DNA of 13,663 nucleotides from Clostridiales bacterium. GTDB taxonomy: Bacteria > Bacillota > Clostridia > Peptostreptococcales > Anaerovoracaceae. The translations under genes and the position numbers were made by a program. The notes under the pieces were generated by a model that saw only the letters and a program-made list of their open reading frames with translations, did no database searches and was not told the origin of the DNA. Where the stretch lies: contig JAAYYX010000042.1 of assembly GCA_012515135.1 (NCBI GenBank), forward strand, positions 1 through 13,663, written 5' to 3'. Shown here piece after piece: positions 7,149-13,592 of the stretch (positions within the stretch are counted from its first letter, which is position 1; each line of letters opens with the position of its first letter).

Positions 7149-7197
7149 AAAATCGATTTTTATTTGCGGGACAAAGATGATATAATGATTTCATCTT
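7149..7197 (+). promoter_or_regulatory. proB promoter (extended -10) with operator-like repeats
   Basis: TGATATAAT at 7178-7186 is an extended -10 with a perfect TATAAT (7181-7186); the -35 region is poor (TTTTAT at 7158-7163). The palindrome AAAATCGATTTT (7149-7160) overlaps that -35 position. The -10 hexamer lies between the arms of a perfect 7-bp inverted repeat, AAGATGA (7174-7180) and TCATCTT (7191-7197). This arrangement suggests a repressor site. Transcription from about 7192 leaves a short leader with AAGGAGA before the ATG at 7221. Confidence 0.55.
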
Positions 7198-7220
7198 AAA
7201 ACAAGGAGAACTGATATAGA

Positions 7221-8018
7221 ATGACAGCTCTAAGTGAACTGCTCAAAAAAAGCAGAAAAATCGTCATCAAGATAGGAAGCAACGTACTTTCCAGCGATAA
7301 CGGAACTGTAAACAGAGAAGTTATGAGAGATATAGCCGACCAGGTAAACAGCCTTATGAACAGCGGCAAACAGGTGATCATAGTATCTTCCGGCGCAGGT
7401 ATATGCGGTGCCGGTGCCATAGACAGATGGAGTCGCAGAGATGATATGAATTACAAACAGGCTCTTTGCGCCATCGGGCAGGTAGAATTGATGATGGCAT
7501 ACAAAGAATATTTTGCCGTCCATGGAATAAATGTAGGGCAAATGCTCCTGACCAGAGATGATTTTACCGACAACCAGCGAAATCTCCATATAAGAAACAC
7601 TCTTTTCACCATGGTCGATGAAGGAGTTGTTCCCATAATAAATGAAAACGACAGTGTCAGTGTTGAGGAGATCAAAATAGGCGACAACGACACTTTGGCA
7701 GCGGCGGCCGCCAGTTTATGGAATGCAGACATTCTTATTATGTTAAGCGATATAGACGGAGTCTTCGACAAAGATCCCAAGTATAACAAGGATGCCAGAT
7801 TGATCGAAGAAATATACGATCCGGATTCACTTCTGGAGAATATCGATGCCCGGGGAAAGAGTGACTTCGGTACGGGAGGCATCATTACAAAAATAGAGGC
7901 AGCAAAAAGAGCCCGAAAGTATTACATTCCTACAGTGCTTATGAACGGCAGAAAAAGATCCATTATTATTGAGGCTGCAGAAGGCAAGGCTAAAGGCACT
8001 GCTTTTTTATGCCCATAA
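7221..8018 (+). CDS. proB: Glutamate 5-kinase, short form without PUA domain
   Basis: ProB phosphorylates the gamma-carboxyl of glutamate with ATP, the committed step of proline synthesis. The 265 residues form a complete amino-acid-kinase domain: KIVIKIGSNVLS (13-24), VSSGAGICGAG (55-65), the proline/glutamate-sensing region around 115-150 with TRDDFTDNQRNL and INENDSV (140-146), IGDNDTLAA (153-161), ILIMLSDIDGVFDKDP (171-186), and GTGGIITKIEAA (217-228). The E. coli enzyme has about 367 residues because of a C-terminal PUA domain; here the frame stops cleanly after the kinase domain, with no trace of PUA before proC. Short forms occur in other bacteria, so this is probably a normal variant. 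Start: AAGGAGA about 11 bases upstream. It heads an operon with proC 40 bases downstream and the NUDIX gene after it. Confidence 0.96.
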   Translation: MTALSELLKKSRKIVIKIGSNVLSSDNGTVNREVMRDIADQVNSLMNSGKQVIIVSSGAGICGAGAIDRWSRRDDMNYKQALCAIGQVELMMAYKEYFAVHGINVGQMLLTRDDFTDNQRNLHIRNTLFTMVDEGVVPIINENDSVSVEEIKIGDNDTLAAAAASLWNADILIMLSDIDGVFDKDPKYNKDARLIEEIYDPDSLLENIDARGKSDFGTGGIITKIEAAKRARKYYIPTVLMNGRKRSIIIEAAEGKAKGTAFLCP

Positions 8019-8058
8019 AAACAAAAGGTCCAAATCATTAGAGGAGAATAACGAAAAA

Positions 8059-8859
8059 ATGAAAACAGGATTCATAGGTACGGGAAACATGGGAGGAGCG
8101 ATCCTTAAGGGATACTCAAAAAAAGCGGCGTTATCAGGCAGTGAGATACTGGCTTATGATGCGGATGCTGTAAAACTCATGGAAATAGCAGAAAAATACC
8201 GGGTATATCCGGCAAAAAGTCCAGGTCTTCTTGTGGCCGGCAGCGATATTGTAATACTGGGATTGAAACCCGATATTTTTGAAAAAGTCATGCCGGAGAT
8301 ATCGGAGGCATATACTGACGATAAGTTGGTCGTATCTATGGCGGCCGGAGTGAGTATATCTTTCATTGAAAAATATCTGGGACAAAAAGCAAAAGTGGTC
8401 AGGATAATGCCCAACACACCTGCCCTTATAGGGCAGGGGATGACGGCAGTTGCAAAGAATGTCAATGTGGATGATGAGCTTTTCAGCACAGTTATGGATA
8501 TATTCGATTCCACAGGAAAAGCAGAAGAAGTAACCGAAGATCTTATGGATTGCGTTACTGCTTTAAGCGGCAGCAGTCCGGCATATGCATATATGTTCAT
8601 TGAGGCTCTTGTTTCTGCCGCCGAAAAAAACGGCATGGAAAGAGCAAAAGGAACGGTTTTTGCCGCACAGGCCATGCTGGGTGCCGCAAAAATGGTCCTT
8701 GAAACAAAAGAGTCGCCTGAAAGATTAAGGGAAAATGTCTGCTCTCCCGGCGGGACTACGATAGAAGCTGTTCAGGTACTTAAGAAAAGAGATATGGCAG
8801 GAGTGATAGAAGAAGCCTTCAGCGCCGCCATGAACAAATCAAAGGTGATGACAAAATGA
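8059..8859 (+). CDS. proC: Pyrroline-5-carboxylate reductase
   Basis: ProC reduces 1-pyrroline-5-carboxylate to proline with NAD(P)H, the last biosynthetic step. The 266 residues match the family length (about 265-275). Seen: the N-terminal Rossmann loop GFIGTGNMGGAI (4-15), VILGLKPDIF (65-74), VVSMAAGVSI (91-100), RIMPNTPALIGQG (115-127), the signature region TALSGSSPAY (167-176) and CSPGGTTIEAV (228-238). I start at the ATG at 8059, preceded by GAGGAGA; a longer in-frame reading would overlap proB without a ribosome site. The stop overlaps the NUDIX start as ATGA, indicating translational coupling. Confidence 0.97.
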   Translation: MKTGFIGTGNMGGAILKGYSKKAALSGSEILAYDADAVKLMEIAEKYRVYPAKSPGLLVAGSDIVILGLKPDIFEKVMPEISEAYTDDKLVVSMAAGVSISFIEKYLGQKAKVVRIMPNTPALIGQGMTAVAKNVNVDDELFSTVMDIFDSTGKAEEVTEDLMDCVTALSGSSPAYAYMFIEALVSAAEKNGMERAKGTVFAAQAMLGAAKMVLETKESPERLRENVCSPGGTTIEAVQVLKKRDMAGVIEEAFSAAMNKSKVMTK

Positions 8860-9392
8860 TATTTGAAGAAAAAACCCTGAGCAGTGAAAGAATATATGAA
8901 GGGATCATACTGAATCTCAGAAGAGATAAGGTAACAGTGAGAAACGGCACTTCCTACAGAGAAATAGTTGAGCACAGCGGAGGGGCGGTGGCAGCGGCAA
9001 TAAACGATGAAGGAAAGATAGTTCTGGTGAAACAGTTCAGAAAGCCCGTTGACTGCGTAGTTCTGGAGGCTCCCGCAGGCAAAATAGAAAAGGGAGAAGA
9101 CCCCGCTGAAACAATATACCGGGAATTAAAAGAAGAAACCGGATACACGGCCGATTCCATGGAATTCATGACAGCCATAAAAACTTCAGTGGGATATACA
9201 GATGAAACACTTTATATATATCTTGCAAAGGGTCTTGTGCCCGGTGAAACGGATTTTGATGAAAATGAAGCCATTGAAGTGGTGGAGTATGATTTTGAGG
9301 ATGCATACAGTATGGTGGTCAAGGGGGAGATCCGGGATGCAAAAACAGTAGTTGCCATATTGCTGGCAAAAAATCACCTTCAAAATCAGTGA
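8856..9392 (+). CDS. nudF: NUDIX hydrolase, ADP-ribose pyrophosphatase type
   Basis: A 178-residue NUDIX protein. The full Nudix box GX5EX7REUXEEXGU is present at 75-97 (starting GKIEKGE, ending REL-KEETGY), with the Glu residues that bind magnesium. The flanking VLVKQFRKPVD (56-66) and EAPAGKIE are typical of ADP-ribose pyrophosphatases of the NudF/YqkG group, which split ADP-ribose into AMP and ribose 5-phosphate. The start codon overlaps the proC stop (ATGA), so it is co-translated with the proline operon although no metabolic link is obvious. In Bacillus, nudF also lies near xerD, so the NUDIX-to-recombinase order here echoes a conserved neighbourhood. Exact substrate is inferred from similarity only. 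Confidence 0.87.
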   Translation: MIFEEKTLSSERIYEGIILNLRRDKVTVRNGTSYREIVEHSGGAVAAAINDEGKIVLVKQFRKPVDCVVLEAPAGKIEKGEDPAETIYRELKEETGYTADSMEFMTAIKTSVGYTDETLYIYLAKGLVPGETDFDENEAIEVVEYDFEDAYSMVVKGEIRDAKTVVAILLAKNHLQNQ

Positions 9393-9398
9393 TTGTTA

Positions 9399-9427
9399 TT
9401 GTCAACCAAATTCATGTACGGTATACT
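9399..9427 (+). promoter_or_regulatory. Sigma-A promoter for the xerD-like gene
   Basis: TTGTCA at 9399-9404, exactly 17 bases, and TATACT at 9422-9427: each hexamer matches the consensus at five of six positions. It lies in the 67-base gap after the NUDIX gene, with a start expected near 9434. The gap holds no convincing terminator, so the proline operon may read through. Confidence 0.68.
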
Positions 9428-9459
9428 GATGTCAGGTTTCATTAAGCGGGGTATGATCT

Positions 9460-10341
9460 ATGCATATTGAAGGTTTCATAAAATATTTGACAAAAGAAAA
9501 GAAAATGTCCAAAAACTCACTGGAGGCATATGAACGTGATGTAATGGATTTTTTTGCTTTTGAAGAAGAAAAAGGAATAAAGGATCTTGCGGAAACCACA
9601 AACACAGAAGTTGTCGGATATCTGCTCAAACTGAAAAACGAAGGGAAATCTGCAGCTACGATCAACAGAAAACTGGCATCCACCAGATCTTTTTTTAACT
9701 ATATGCAAAATGCCGGCATTGTTTCCGGCAATCCCACATCCGGGATCAAAACACCAAAAGTAGAGCGTAAGGAACTGGAATATCTTACTATAGAGGAAGT
9801 GGATAAATTACTTGATTCCCCCTCTGAAAATCCCAGGGGAATGAGGGACAGGGCAATACTGGAACTGCTTTATGCCACAGGCATAAGAGTCAATGAAGTC
9901 ATAGCTGCAAATGTTGAAGATGTCAATCTCAGGATAGGCTTTTTCACATGCCCGGGAGAACATGGCAAGGCAAGGATAATCCCCATCGGAAGACCCGCAA
10001 GACAGGCTCTGGAAAGATATATATATGATGCCCGAAACATGATAATAAAAGATAACAGATCCGAGAAATCTCTTTTTGTGAATTACTACGGTCAGAGAAT
10101 GACAAGACAGGGATTATGGAAAGTGTTGAAGGAATATGCCGAAAAAGAAAAGATCGAGCATAAACTCACACCTCATATATTGAGAAATTCCTTTGCGGTA
10201 CACATGATACAAAACGGAGCCGACCTCAAATCCCTGCAGGAACTTCTTGGACATGAGGATATAGCCGCCACCCAGATATATCTCAGCGTAACTAAAAACA
10301 GGATAAAAGATGTTTATGATAAAACCCACCCAAGAGCATGA
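9460..10341 (+). CDS. xerD: XerD-like tyrosine recombinase with an altered active-site lysine position
   Basis: A 293-residue recombinase with the size and two-domain layout of chromosomal XerC/XerD: an N-terminal SAM-like core-binding domain (~1-90) and a catalytic domain (~105-290). XerD resolves chromosome dimers at dif together with XerC. Catalytic residues seen: R143 (ATGIRVNE), H239 and R242 (HILRNSF), H265 (LLGHED) and the nucleophile Y274 (TQIYLS). The ending YDKTHPRA is very XerD-like. Two oddities: aligned without gaps from R143, the XerD beta-hairpin lysine (K172 in E. coli) corresponds to E167 in PGEHGKAR, with K170 three residues on; and the usual LRHSF reads LRNSF. The ribosome site is weak (GCGGGG, about ten bases upstream). 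No attachment site, excisionase or phage gene is adjacent, so a housekeeping role is likelier than a mobile-element integrase. Whether it is the true XerD or a paralogue is open. Confidence 0.8.
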   Translation: MHIEGFIKYLTKEKKMSKNSLEAYERDVMDFFAFEEEKGIKDLAETTNTEVVGYLLKLKNEGKSAATINRKLASTRSFFNYMQNAGIVSGNPTSGIKTPKVERKELEYLTIEEVDKLLDSPSENPRGMRDRAILELLYATGIRVNEVIAANVEDVNLRIGFFTCPGEHGKARIIPIGRPARQALERYIYDARNMIIKDNRSEKSLFVNYYGQRMTRQGLWKVLKEYAEKEKIEHKLTPHILRNSFAVHMIQNGADLKSLQELLGHEDIAATQIYLSVTKNRIKDVYDKTHPRA

Positions 10342-10401
10342 GATCGAATATTTTTTATGTATAAAAAGAAGATGTGACGGGGCAGGAGGAAGATACCGAT
10401 A

Positions 10402-11496
10402 ATGGATGAATCGAACAGGATTATCTGCCTGATAGGAATATATCTTTGTGCATTTGTTGTAACTGCAGCTCTCACGCCGGCAGCTATTGCTTTGGCTAAG
10501 AAGACGGGAGCAATGGATGTCCCCAAGGATGCCAGAAGGATACATACTAAGCCCATACCAAGAATAGGCGGGACTGCAATTTTTGCGGGTGTAACCATAG
10601 CAGTTGCCCTGGCCCTTTTTTTAGGTTTGCTGGAAGGGGAAAATGTGACCACATCAAAGGTCGCAGGCATATTGGCGGGGGGGGTCCTGATTTATATCCT
10701 GGGAACTATCGATGATTTTAAAGATCTGCCTGCTCCGGTGAAATTGGCCGGACAGGTGGGATGTGCGATGGTGGTTTTCTTTGCGGGAAACCGTATAGAT
10801 TTCATTGCTAACTATTTTGGAGAAGGAACCCAACAGCTGGCAGGAGTAGTGGGATTTATAATCACTGTTGTATGGATAGTTGCCATCACCAATACCATAA
10901 ACCTTGTGGACGGTGCAGACGGACTGGCAGCCGGGATAGTTGCCATTGCATCTCTTTGTATAGCATATGTTGCATATATCTTCGGGTATTATCCGGGCTG
11001 TATCTGTATGCTGGCGGTGGCAGGCGGGGCATTGGGTTTTCTACCTTTCAATTTCTATCCTGCCAAGACATTTATGGGAGACGGAGGGGCACTTTTTCTG
11101 GGCTTCATGATAGCCAATTTTTCCATACTGGAACCTGTGAAGAGGGCAACCATGGTAGCGGTCCTTATCCCCGCCCTGGTACTTGCTCTACCCATATTTG
11201 ATACTCTCTGGGCGATAATAAGAAGAAAAATCAACGGCAGACCGGTGATGCAGGCTGACAGTGAACATATACATCACAGACTTTTGAGAGCCGGCATGGG
11301 ACAGAGAAGAACAGTTCTTTGCATGTACGGAGTATGCGGTATAATGGGGACCGCAGCAGTGCTTTTGAGCAGGGAACTCTATGTTGAGGCAACAGGACTG
11401 ATGGCAGTAGCAGCAATGTATGTGTTTATTGTAATGACAGATGTACATACAAAAACCCCGCGCATAAGAGAAAAAAAAGACAAAAAAAATGAATGA
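10402..11496 (+). CDS. tagO: Polyprenyl-phosphate N-acetylhexosamine-1-phosphate transferase (TagO/WecA/MraY superfamily)
   Basis: A 364-residue polytopic membrane enzyme that attaches a sugar-1-phosphate, usually GlcNAc-1-P, to undecaprenyl phosphate on the inner membrane face. This is the first step of teichoic acid or other surface-polysaccharide synthesis. About ten hydrophobic segments are visible. Motifs: GTIDDFKDL with D104/D105 (101-109), NTINLVDGADGLAAG (164-178) with the catalytic Asp region, KTFMGDGGALFLG (222-234), and the cytoplasmic HIHHRLL (289-295) that separates WecA/TagO-type enzymes from MraY. The C-terminus is a short basic tail. AGGAGGA lies 11 bases upstream of the ATG. 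A run of eight G (10677-10684) encodes A92-G93-G94 in a membrane segment. A terminator follows. The nucleotide sugar and final polymer cannot be told from sequence alone, so the symbol is tentative. Confidence 0.88.
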   Translation: MDESNRIICLIGIYLCAFVVTAALTPAAIALAKKTGAMDVPKDARRIHTKPIPRIGGTAIFAGVTIAVALALFLGLLEGENVTTSKVAGILAGGVLIYILGTIDDFKDLPAPVKLAGQVGCAMVVFFAGNRIDFIANYFGEGTQQLAGVVGFIITVVWIVAITNTINLVDGADGLAAGIVAIASLCIAYVAYIFGYYPGCICMLAVAGGALGFLPFNFYPAKTFMGDGGALFLGFMIANFSILEPVKRATMVAVLIPALVLALPIFDTLWAIIRRKINGRPVMQADSEHIHHRLLRAGMGQRRTVLCMYGVCGIMGTAAVLLSRELYVEATGLMAVAAMYVFIVMTDVHTKTPRIREKKDKKNE

Positions 11497-11514
11497 TCGT
11501 AAACACAATATATT

Positions 11515-11535
11515 GCGCCCTAAGGGCGCTTTTTT
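11515..11535 (+). terminator. Intrinsic terminator after the tagO-like gene
   Basis: GCGCCC (11515-11520), loop TAA, GGGCGC (11524-11529), then six T. The stem is perfect and GC-rich, 18 bases after the stop codon. It ends the recombinase-transferase transcript. Confidence 0.9.
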
Positions 11536-11599
11536 AATGATAAAAATGCAATATGCTGTATGACCCGTGTGTGTGTTTTGTGAACATTCACTTTTTATA

Positions 11600-11628
11600 T
11601 TGACACTAATGTGACAAAATGGTAACAT
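11600..11628 (+). promoter_or_regulatory. Strong sigma-A promoter for the NlpC/P60 gene
   Basis: A consensus TTGACA at 11600-11605, a 17-base spacer and TAACAT at 11623-11628. The start is expected near 11635, giving a leader of about 47 bases. AACATTCA occurs at 11583-11590 and again at 11625-11632, 42 bases apart, bracketing the promoter. At the predicted start TTGTGT (11632-11637) can pair with ACACAA (11650-11655), with a smaller TGG/CCA stem inside, as a 5' hairpin. The rest of the 11536-11675 gap shows nothing else I can name. Confidence 0.72.
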
Positions 11629-11681
11629 TCATTGTGTTGGGGTCCAAAGACACAACAGAAATGTGAAACCGGAGAGTGTTT

Positions 11682-12683
11682 ATGAAAAGAAAACCAATAT
11701 TATGGATGGTAATAGTTTTTATGGCTTTTTCAGTTTTTTGTACACCGACCGCAGTACTGGCAGAAGAGGGTACAGGAACTGATCCCCAGACAACACAGGA
11801 ACCTCAGGGATCCGGAACTGGAGAACAGTCCGGGGAAAATGGCGGAGAAACAACAGACCCCCCGGCTTTAACAGAGGAACCGGATCAGCAAATGATACAG
11901 ACACCGGTCGTTCAGGAAGTTGTCGCAGCCGAGTTTACATCTTCCCAGGTTTTTGGTCCTCCTGTGCTAAATCTCAAGTCCACAGCCAAAACTTCAGTAA
12001 AACTCAAATGGAATGTGGTCAAGGATGCGAAAGGATATGTGATCTACAGGGCAAAGGGCAAGAAATATGTAAAGATCAAAACCATAAAAAATGCAAAGAC
12101 CAAAAGCTATACAAACAAAAAGCTAAAGAAAAACAAAACATACAAGTACAGGATAAAAGCCTATTATTATTCAGACGATAAAAAGGTATACAGCAAATAT
12201 TCAAAAACCTTATCCGCAAAAACAAAATCCGGTAAAATCGTAAGAAGTGCCGGATTCTGGAAAACAAATGCGGGAAAAATAATCAAAAAAGCAGAGTCTA
12301 AACTGGGAGCCAGATACAGATACGGAGGTACCGGACCCAAATCCTTTGACTGCAGCGGTTTTGTATACTGGGTATATAAGAACAGCGGAGCGAAAGTAAA
12401 AAAAGTTCCCAGGATGGGACGCACCACATACAGCAAGTATAAGAAGTACAATATTGGAAGGAACATAAAAAAAGCCAAACCGGGAGATATAATAATGTTT
12501 TCCAGGAGCGGCAGCGTGAAGAGAATAACCCATGTTGCCATATATTACGGGAACGGGAAAATAATACATGCCTCCGATTACAGCACAGGCGTAATAGTAG
12601 GGGGAATAGGCAGCAGGAAAACTGTGGCGATAATAAGGTTGCCGGGCATGGGATCAGGCACCGGCACAGCATCTTCAAAATAG
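11682..12683 (+). CDS. Secreted Fn3-NlpC/P60 cell-wall hydrolase
   Basis: A 333-residue exported protein. I start at the ATG at 11682 (GGAGAG seven to eight bases upstream) rather than the in-frame GTG at 11676. Residues 1-27 form a signal peptide: basic MKRK, a hydrophobic core and a TAVLA-EE cleavage site. Residues 28-85 are an acidic, Thr/Gly/Pro-rich linker. Residues ~95-185 form a fibronectin type III-like domain that is very lysine-rich (VKLKWNVVKDAKGYVIYRAK). Residues ~195-325 are an NlpC/P60 domain with the catalytic C224 in SFDCSGFV, H284 in ITHVAIYYG and a third polar residue, H296, in IIHASDY. The family are cysteine peptidases that cut peptidoglycan stem peptides, commonly D-iGlu-diaminopimelate. 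The strongly basic C-terminal two thirds probably bind the anionic wall. Its own promoter and terminator make it monocistronic, beside a wall-polymer gene. Confidence 0.9.
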   Translation: MKRKPILWMVIVFMAFSVFCTPTAVLAEEGTGTDPQTTQEPQGSGTGEQSGENGGETTDPPALTEEPDQQMIQTPVVQEVVAAEFTSSQVFGPPVLNLKSTAKTSVKLKWNVVKDAKGYVIYRAKGKKYVKIKTIKNAKTKSYTNKKLKKNKTYKYRIKAYYYSDDKKVYSKYSKTLSAKTKSGKIVRSAGFWKTNAGKIIKKAESKLGARYRYGGTGPKSFDCSGFVYWVYKNSGAKVKKVPRMGRTTYSKYKKYNIGRNIKKAKPGDIIMFSRSGSVKRITHVAIYYGNGKIIHASDYSTGVIVGGIGSRKTVAIIRLPGMGSGTGTASSK

Positions 12684-12707
12684 TGTGAACAAGCATTAAT
12701 GATATAA

Positions 12708-12734
12708 AAAACCCCTTGCATTTGCAGGGGTTTT
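12708..12734 (+). terminator. Intrinsic terminator after the NlpC/P60 gene
   Basis: AAAACCCC (12708-12715) pairs with GGGGTTTT (12727-12734), and TGCA (12717-12720) with TGCA (12723-12726) closes the stem with one bulged T. The T residues of the right arm serve as the tail. The A and T flanks could let it work in both directions. Confidence 0.78.
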
Positions 12735-12744
12735 GTGCTATATT
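12716..12744 (+). promoter_or_regulatory. rplS promoter embedded in the upstream terminator
   Basis: TTGCAT (12716-12721), 17 bases, TATATT (12739-12744). The -35 lies in the apex of the preceding terminator hairpin and the spacer covers its right arm. A start near 12751 gives a leader of about 70 bases before rplS. Confidence 0.62.
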
Positions 12745-12750
12745 GTTGTA

Positions 12751-12819
12751 GTTATTACGGGCGGTCCTCTGAGTATGAGCAGATACCATGAACGTCTTGG
12801 AGGGAAGGAGGAATCACAA
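12751..12819 (+). promoter_or_regulatory. rplS leader with strong SD and possible SD-sequestering pairing
   Basis: The leader ends in AAGGAGG (12805-12811), eight bases before the ATG. TCCTC at 12765-12769 is complementary to GAGGA at 12808-12812 inside that site, so a hairpin could mask it. Ribosomal protein leaders, including one for L19 in Firmicutes, are known autoregulatory elements, but I cannot show that this sequence matches that class. Confidence 0.3.
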
Positions 12820-13503
12820 ATGGATGTAATACAGGCGATCACAGATGAATATAAGAAAAGTGATATCCCTGCGTTTGATGTGGGAGACACTGTAAAAGTG
12901 CACATCAAAATAAAAGAAGGCTCAAGGGAAAGGATCCAGATATTTGAAGGGTTCGTTCTGAAAAGACAAAATGGCGGCGTAAACGAGACTTTCACTGTAA
13001 GAAGGATAGCTTCAGGGGTCGGTGTTGAAAAAACATTTCCGCTTCATTCACCGAGAATAGACAGGATCGAAGTTGTCAGAAAAGGCAATGTAAGAAGAGC
13101 GAAACTGAACTATATGCGGAAGAGAACAGGTAAATCAGCAAAGATCAAATCAAAGATATATACCGAAGAACAACTGAAAGCCATGGAAGCGGCCAAGTCA
13201 AGAGCTGAAGAGGAAGCTGCGAAGGCTGTGCAGGAGGCCAAAGCTGCAGCAGAAGCTGAGGCTGCTGAAACAGCAAAAAATGAATCAGAAGCCGTTAAAG
13301 AGGTGGAAGCAGCTGAAAAAGTCGAAGCAGAAGCTGTTGAAAAAGTCGAAGCAGAAGCTGTTGAAACCATAGAAGCCGACAACACAGAAAAGACAGAAAC
13401 TGCCGAAGCGGAGACCGAGGCGGAAGAAACTCCCGAAACAGAAGCTTCAGAAGCAAAAGCAGCGGAAGACGAAAAAAAGGCAGACGAAGAAACGAAAGAG
13501 TAA
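12820..13503 (+). CDS. rplS: Ribosomal protein L19 (bL19) with a long acidic C-terminal extension
   Basis: Residues 1-~113 are a complete bL19: FDVGDTVKVHIKIKEGSRERIQIFEGFV (19-46), RRIASGVGVEKTFPLHSPRI (61-80), and RRAKLNYMRKRTGKSAKIK (92-110). L19 sits at the 30S-50S interface of the large subunit. Normal length is about 115 residues. Here the frame continues in phase to 227, adding about 110 residues dominated by Ala and Glu with some Lys and Thr. The tail looks helical or coiled-coil at first (EEQLKAMEAAKSRAEEEAAKAVQEAKAAAEAEAAE) and then acidic and probably disordered. It contains a perfect tandem repeat. I start at the ATG at 12820 because AAGGAGG lies eight bases before it; an in-frame ATG at 12775 would add 15 residues not in L19. 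The usual trmD/rimM neighbours are absent upstream, while rbgA follows. Confidence 0.95.
   Translation: MDVIQAITDEYKKSDIPAFDVGDTVKVHIKIKEGSRERIQIFEGFVLKRQNGGVNETFTVRRIASGVGVEKTFPLHSPRIDRIEVVRKGNVRRAKLNYMRKRTGKSAKIKSKIYTEEQLKAMEAAKSRAEEEAAKAVQEAKAAAEAEAAETAKNESEAVKEVEAAEKVEAEAVEKVEAEAVETIEADNTEKTETAEAETEAEETPETEASEAKAAEDEKKADEETKE
13315..13362 (+). repeat. Perfect 24-bp tandem duplication in the rplS tail
   Basis: Bases 13315-13338 and 13339-13362 are identical. Each unit encodes EKVEAEAV and keeps the frame. A degenerate relative occurs on either side (AVKEVEAA before, ETIEADN after), so the tail probably grew by slippage or unequal exchange. Confidence 0.93.
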
Positions 13504-13514
13504 AGCTTTTTCCT

Positions 13515-13543
13515 GACCATCCCAAATGGGATGGTCTTTTTTT
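13515..13543 (+). terminator. Intrinsic terminator after rplS
   Basis: GACCATCCC (13515-13523) and GGGATGGTC (13528-13536) form a perfect 9-bp stem around AAAT, followed by seven T. It starts 11 bases after the rplS stop and separates rplS from rbgA. Confidence 0.93.
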
Positions 13544-13592
13544 CTAAATTTAAGGAGGCAAGCGATAAACATGCCCGAAGAAGACAACTTTC

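Noticed and set aside
6962..7220. T-box or other known riboswitch controlling proB
   Set aside because: No T-box antiterminator sequence is visible, and the proB promoter at 7178-7186 lies downstream of the structured region, leaving almost no leader.
9460..10341. Tyrosine recombinase as the integrase of a mobile element
   Set aside because: Its size and HPRA ending are XerD-like, the neighbours are housekeeping genes, and I see no attachment-site repeats, tRNA or phage genes.
12775..12819. Alternative in-frame ATG for rplS at 12775 (15 extra residues)
   Set aside because: No ribosome site precedes it, the extra residues are not part of L19, and a strong AAGGAGG directly precedes the ATG at 12820.
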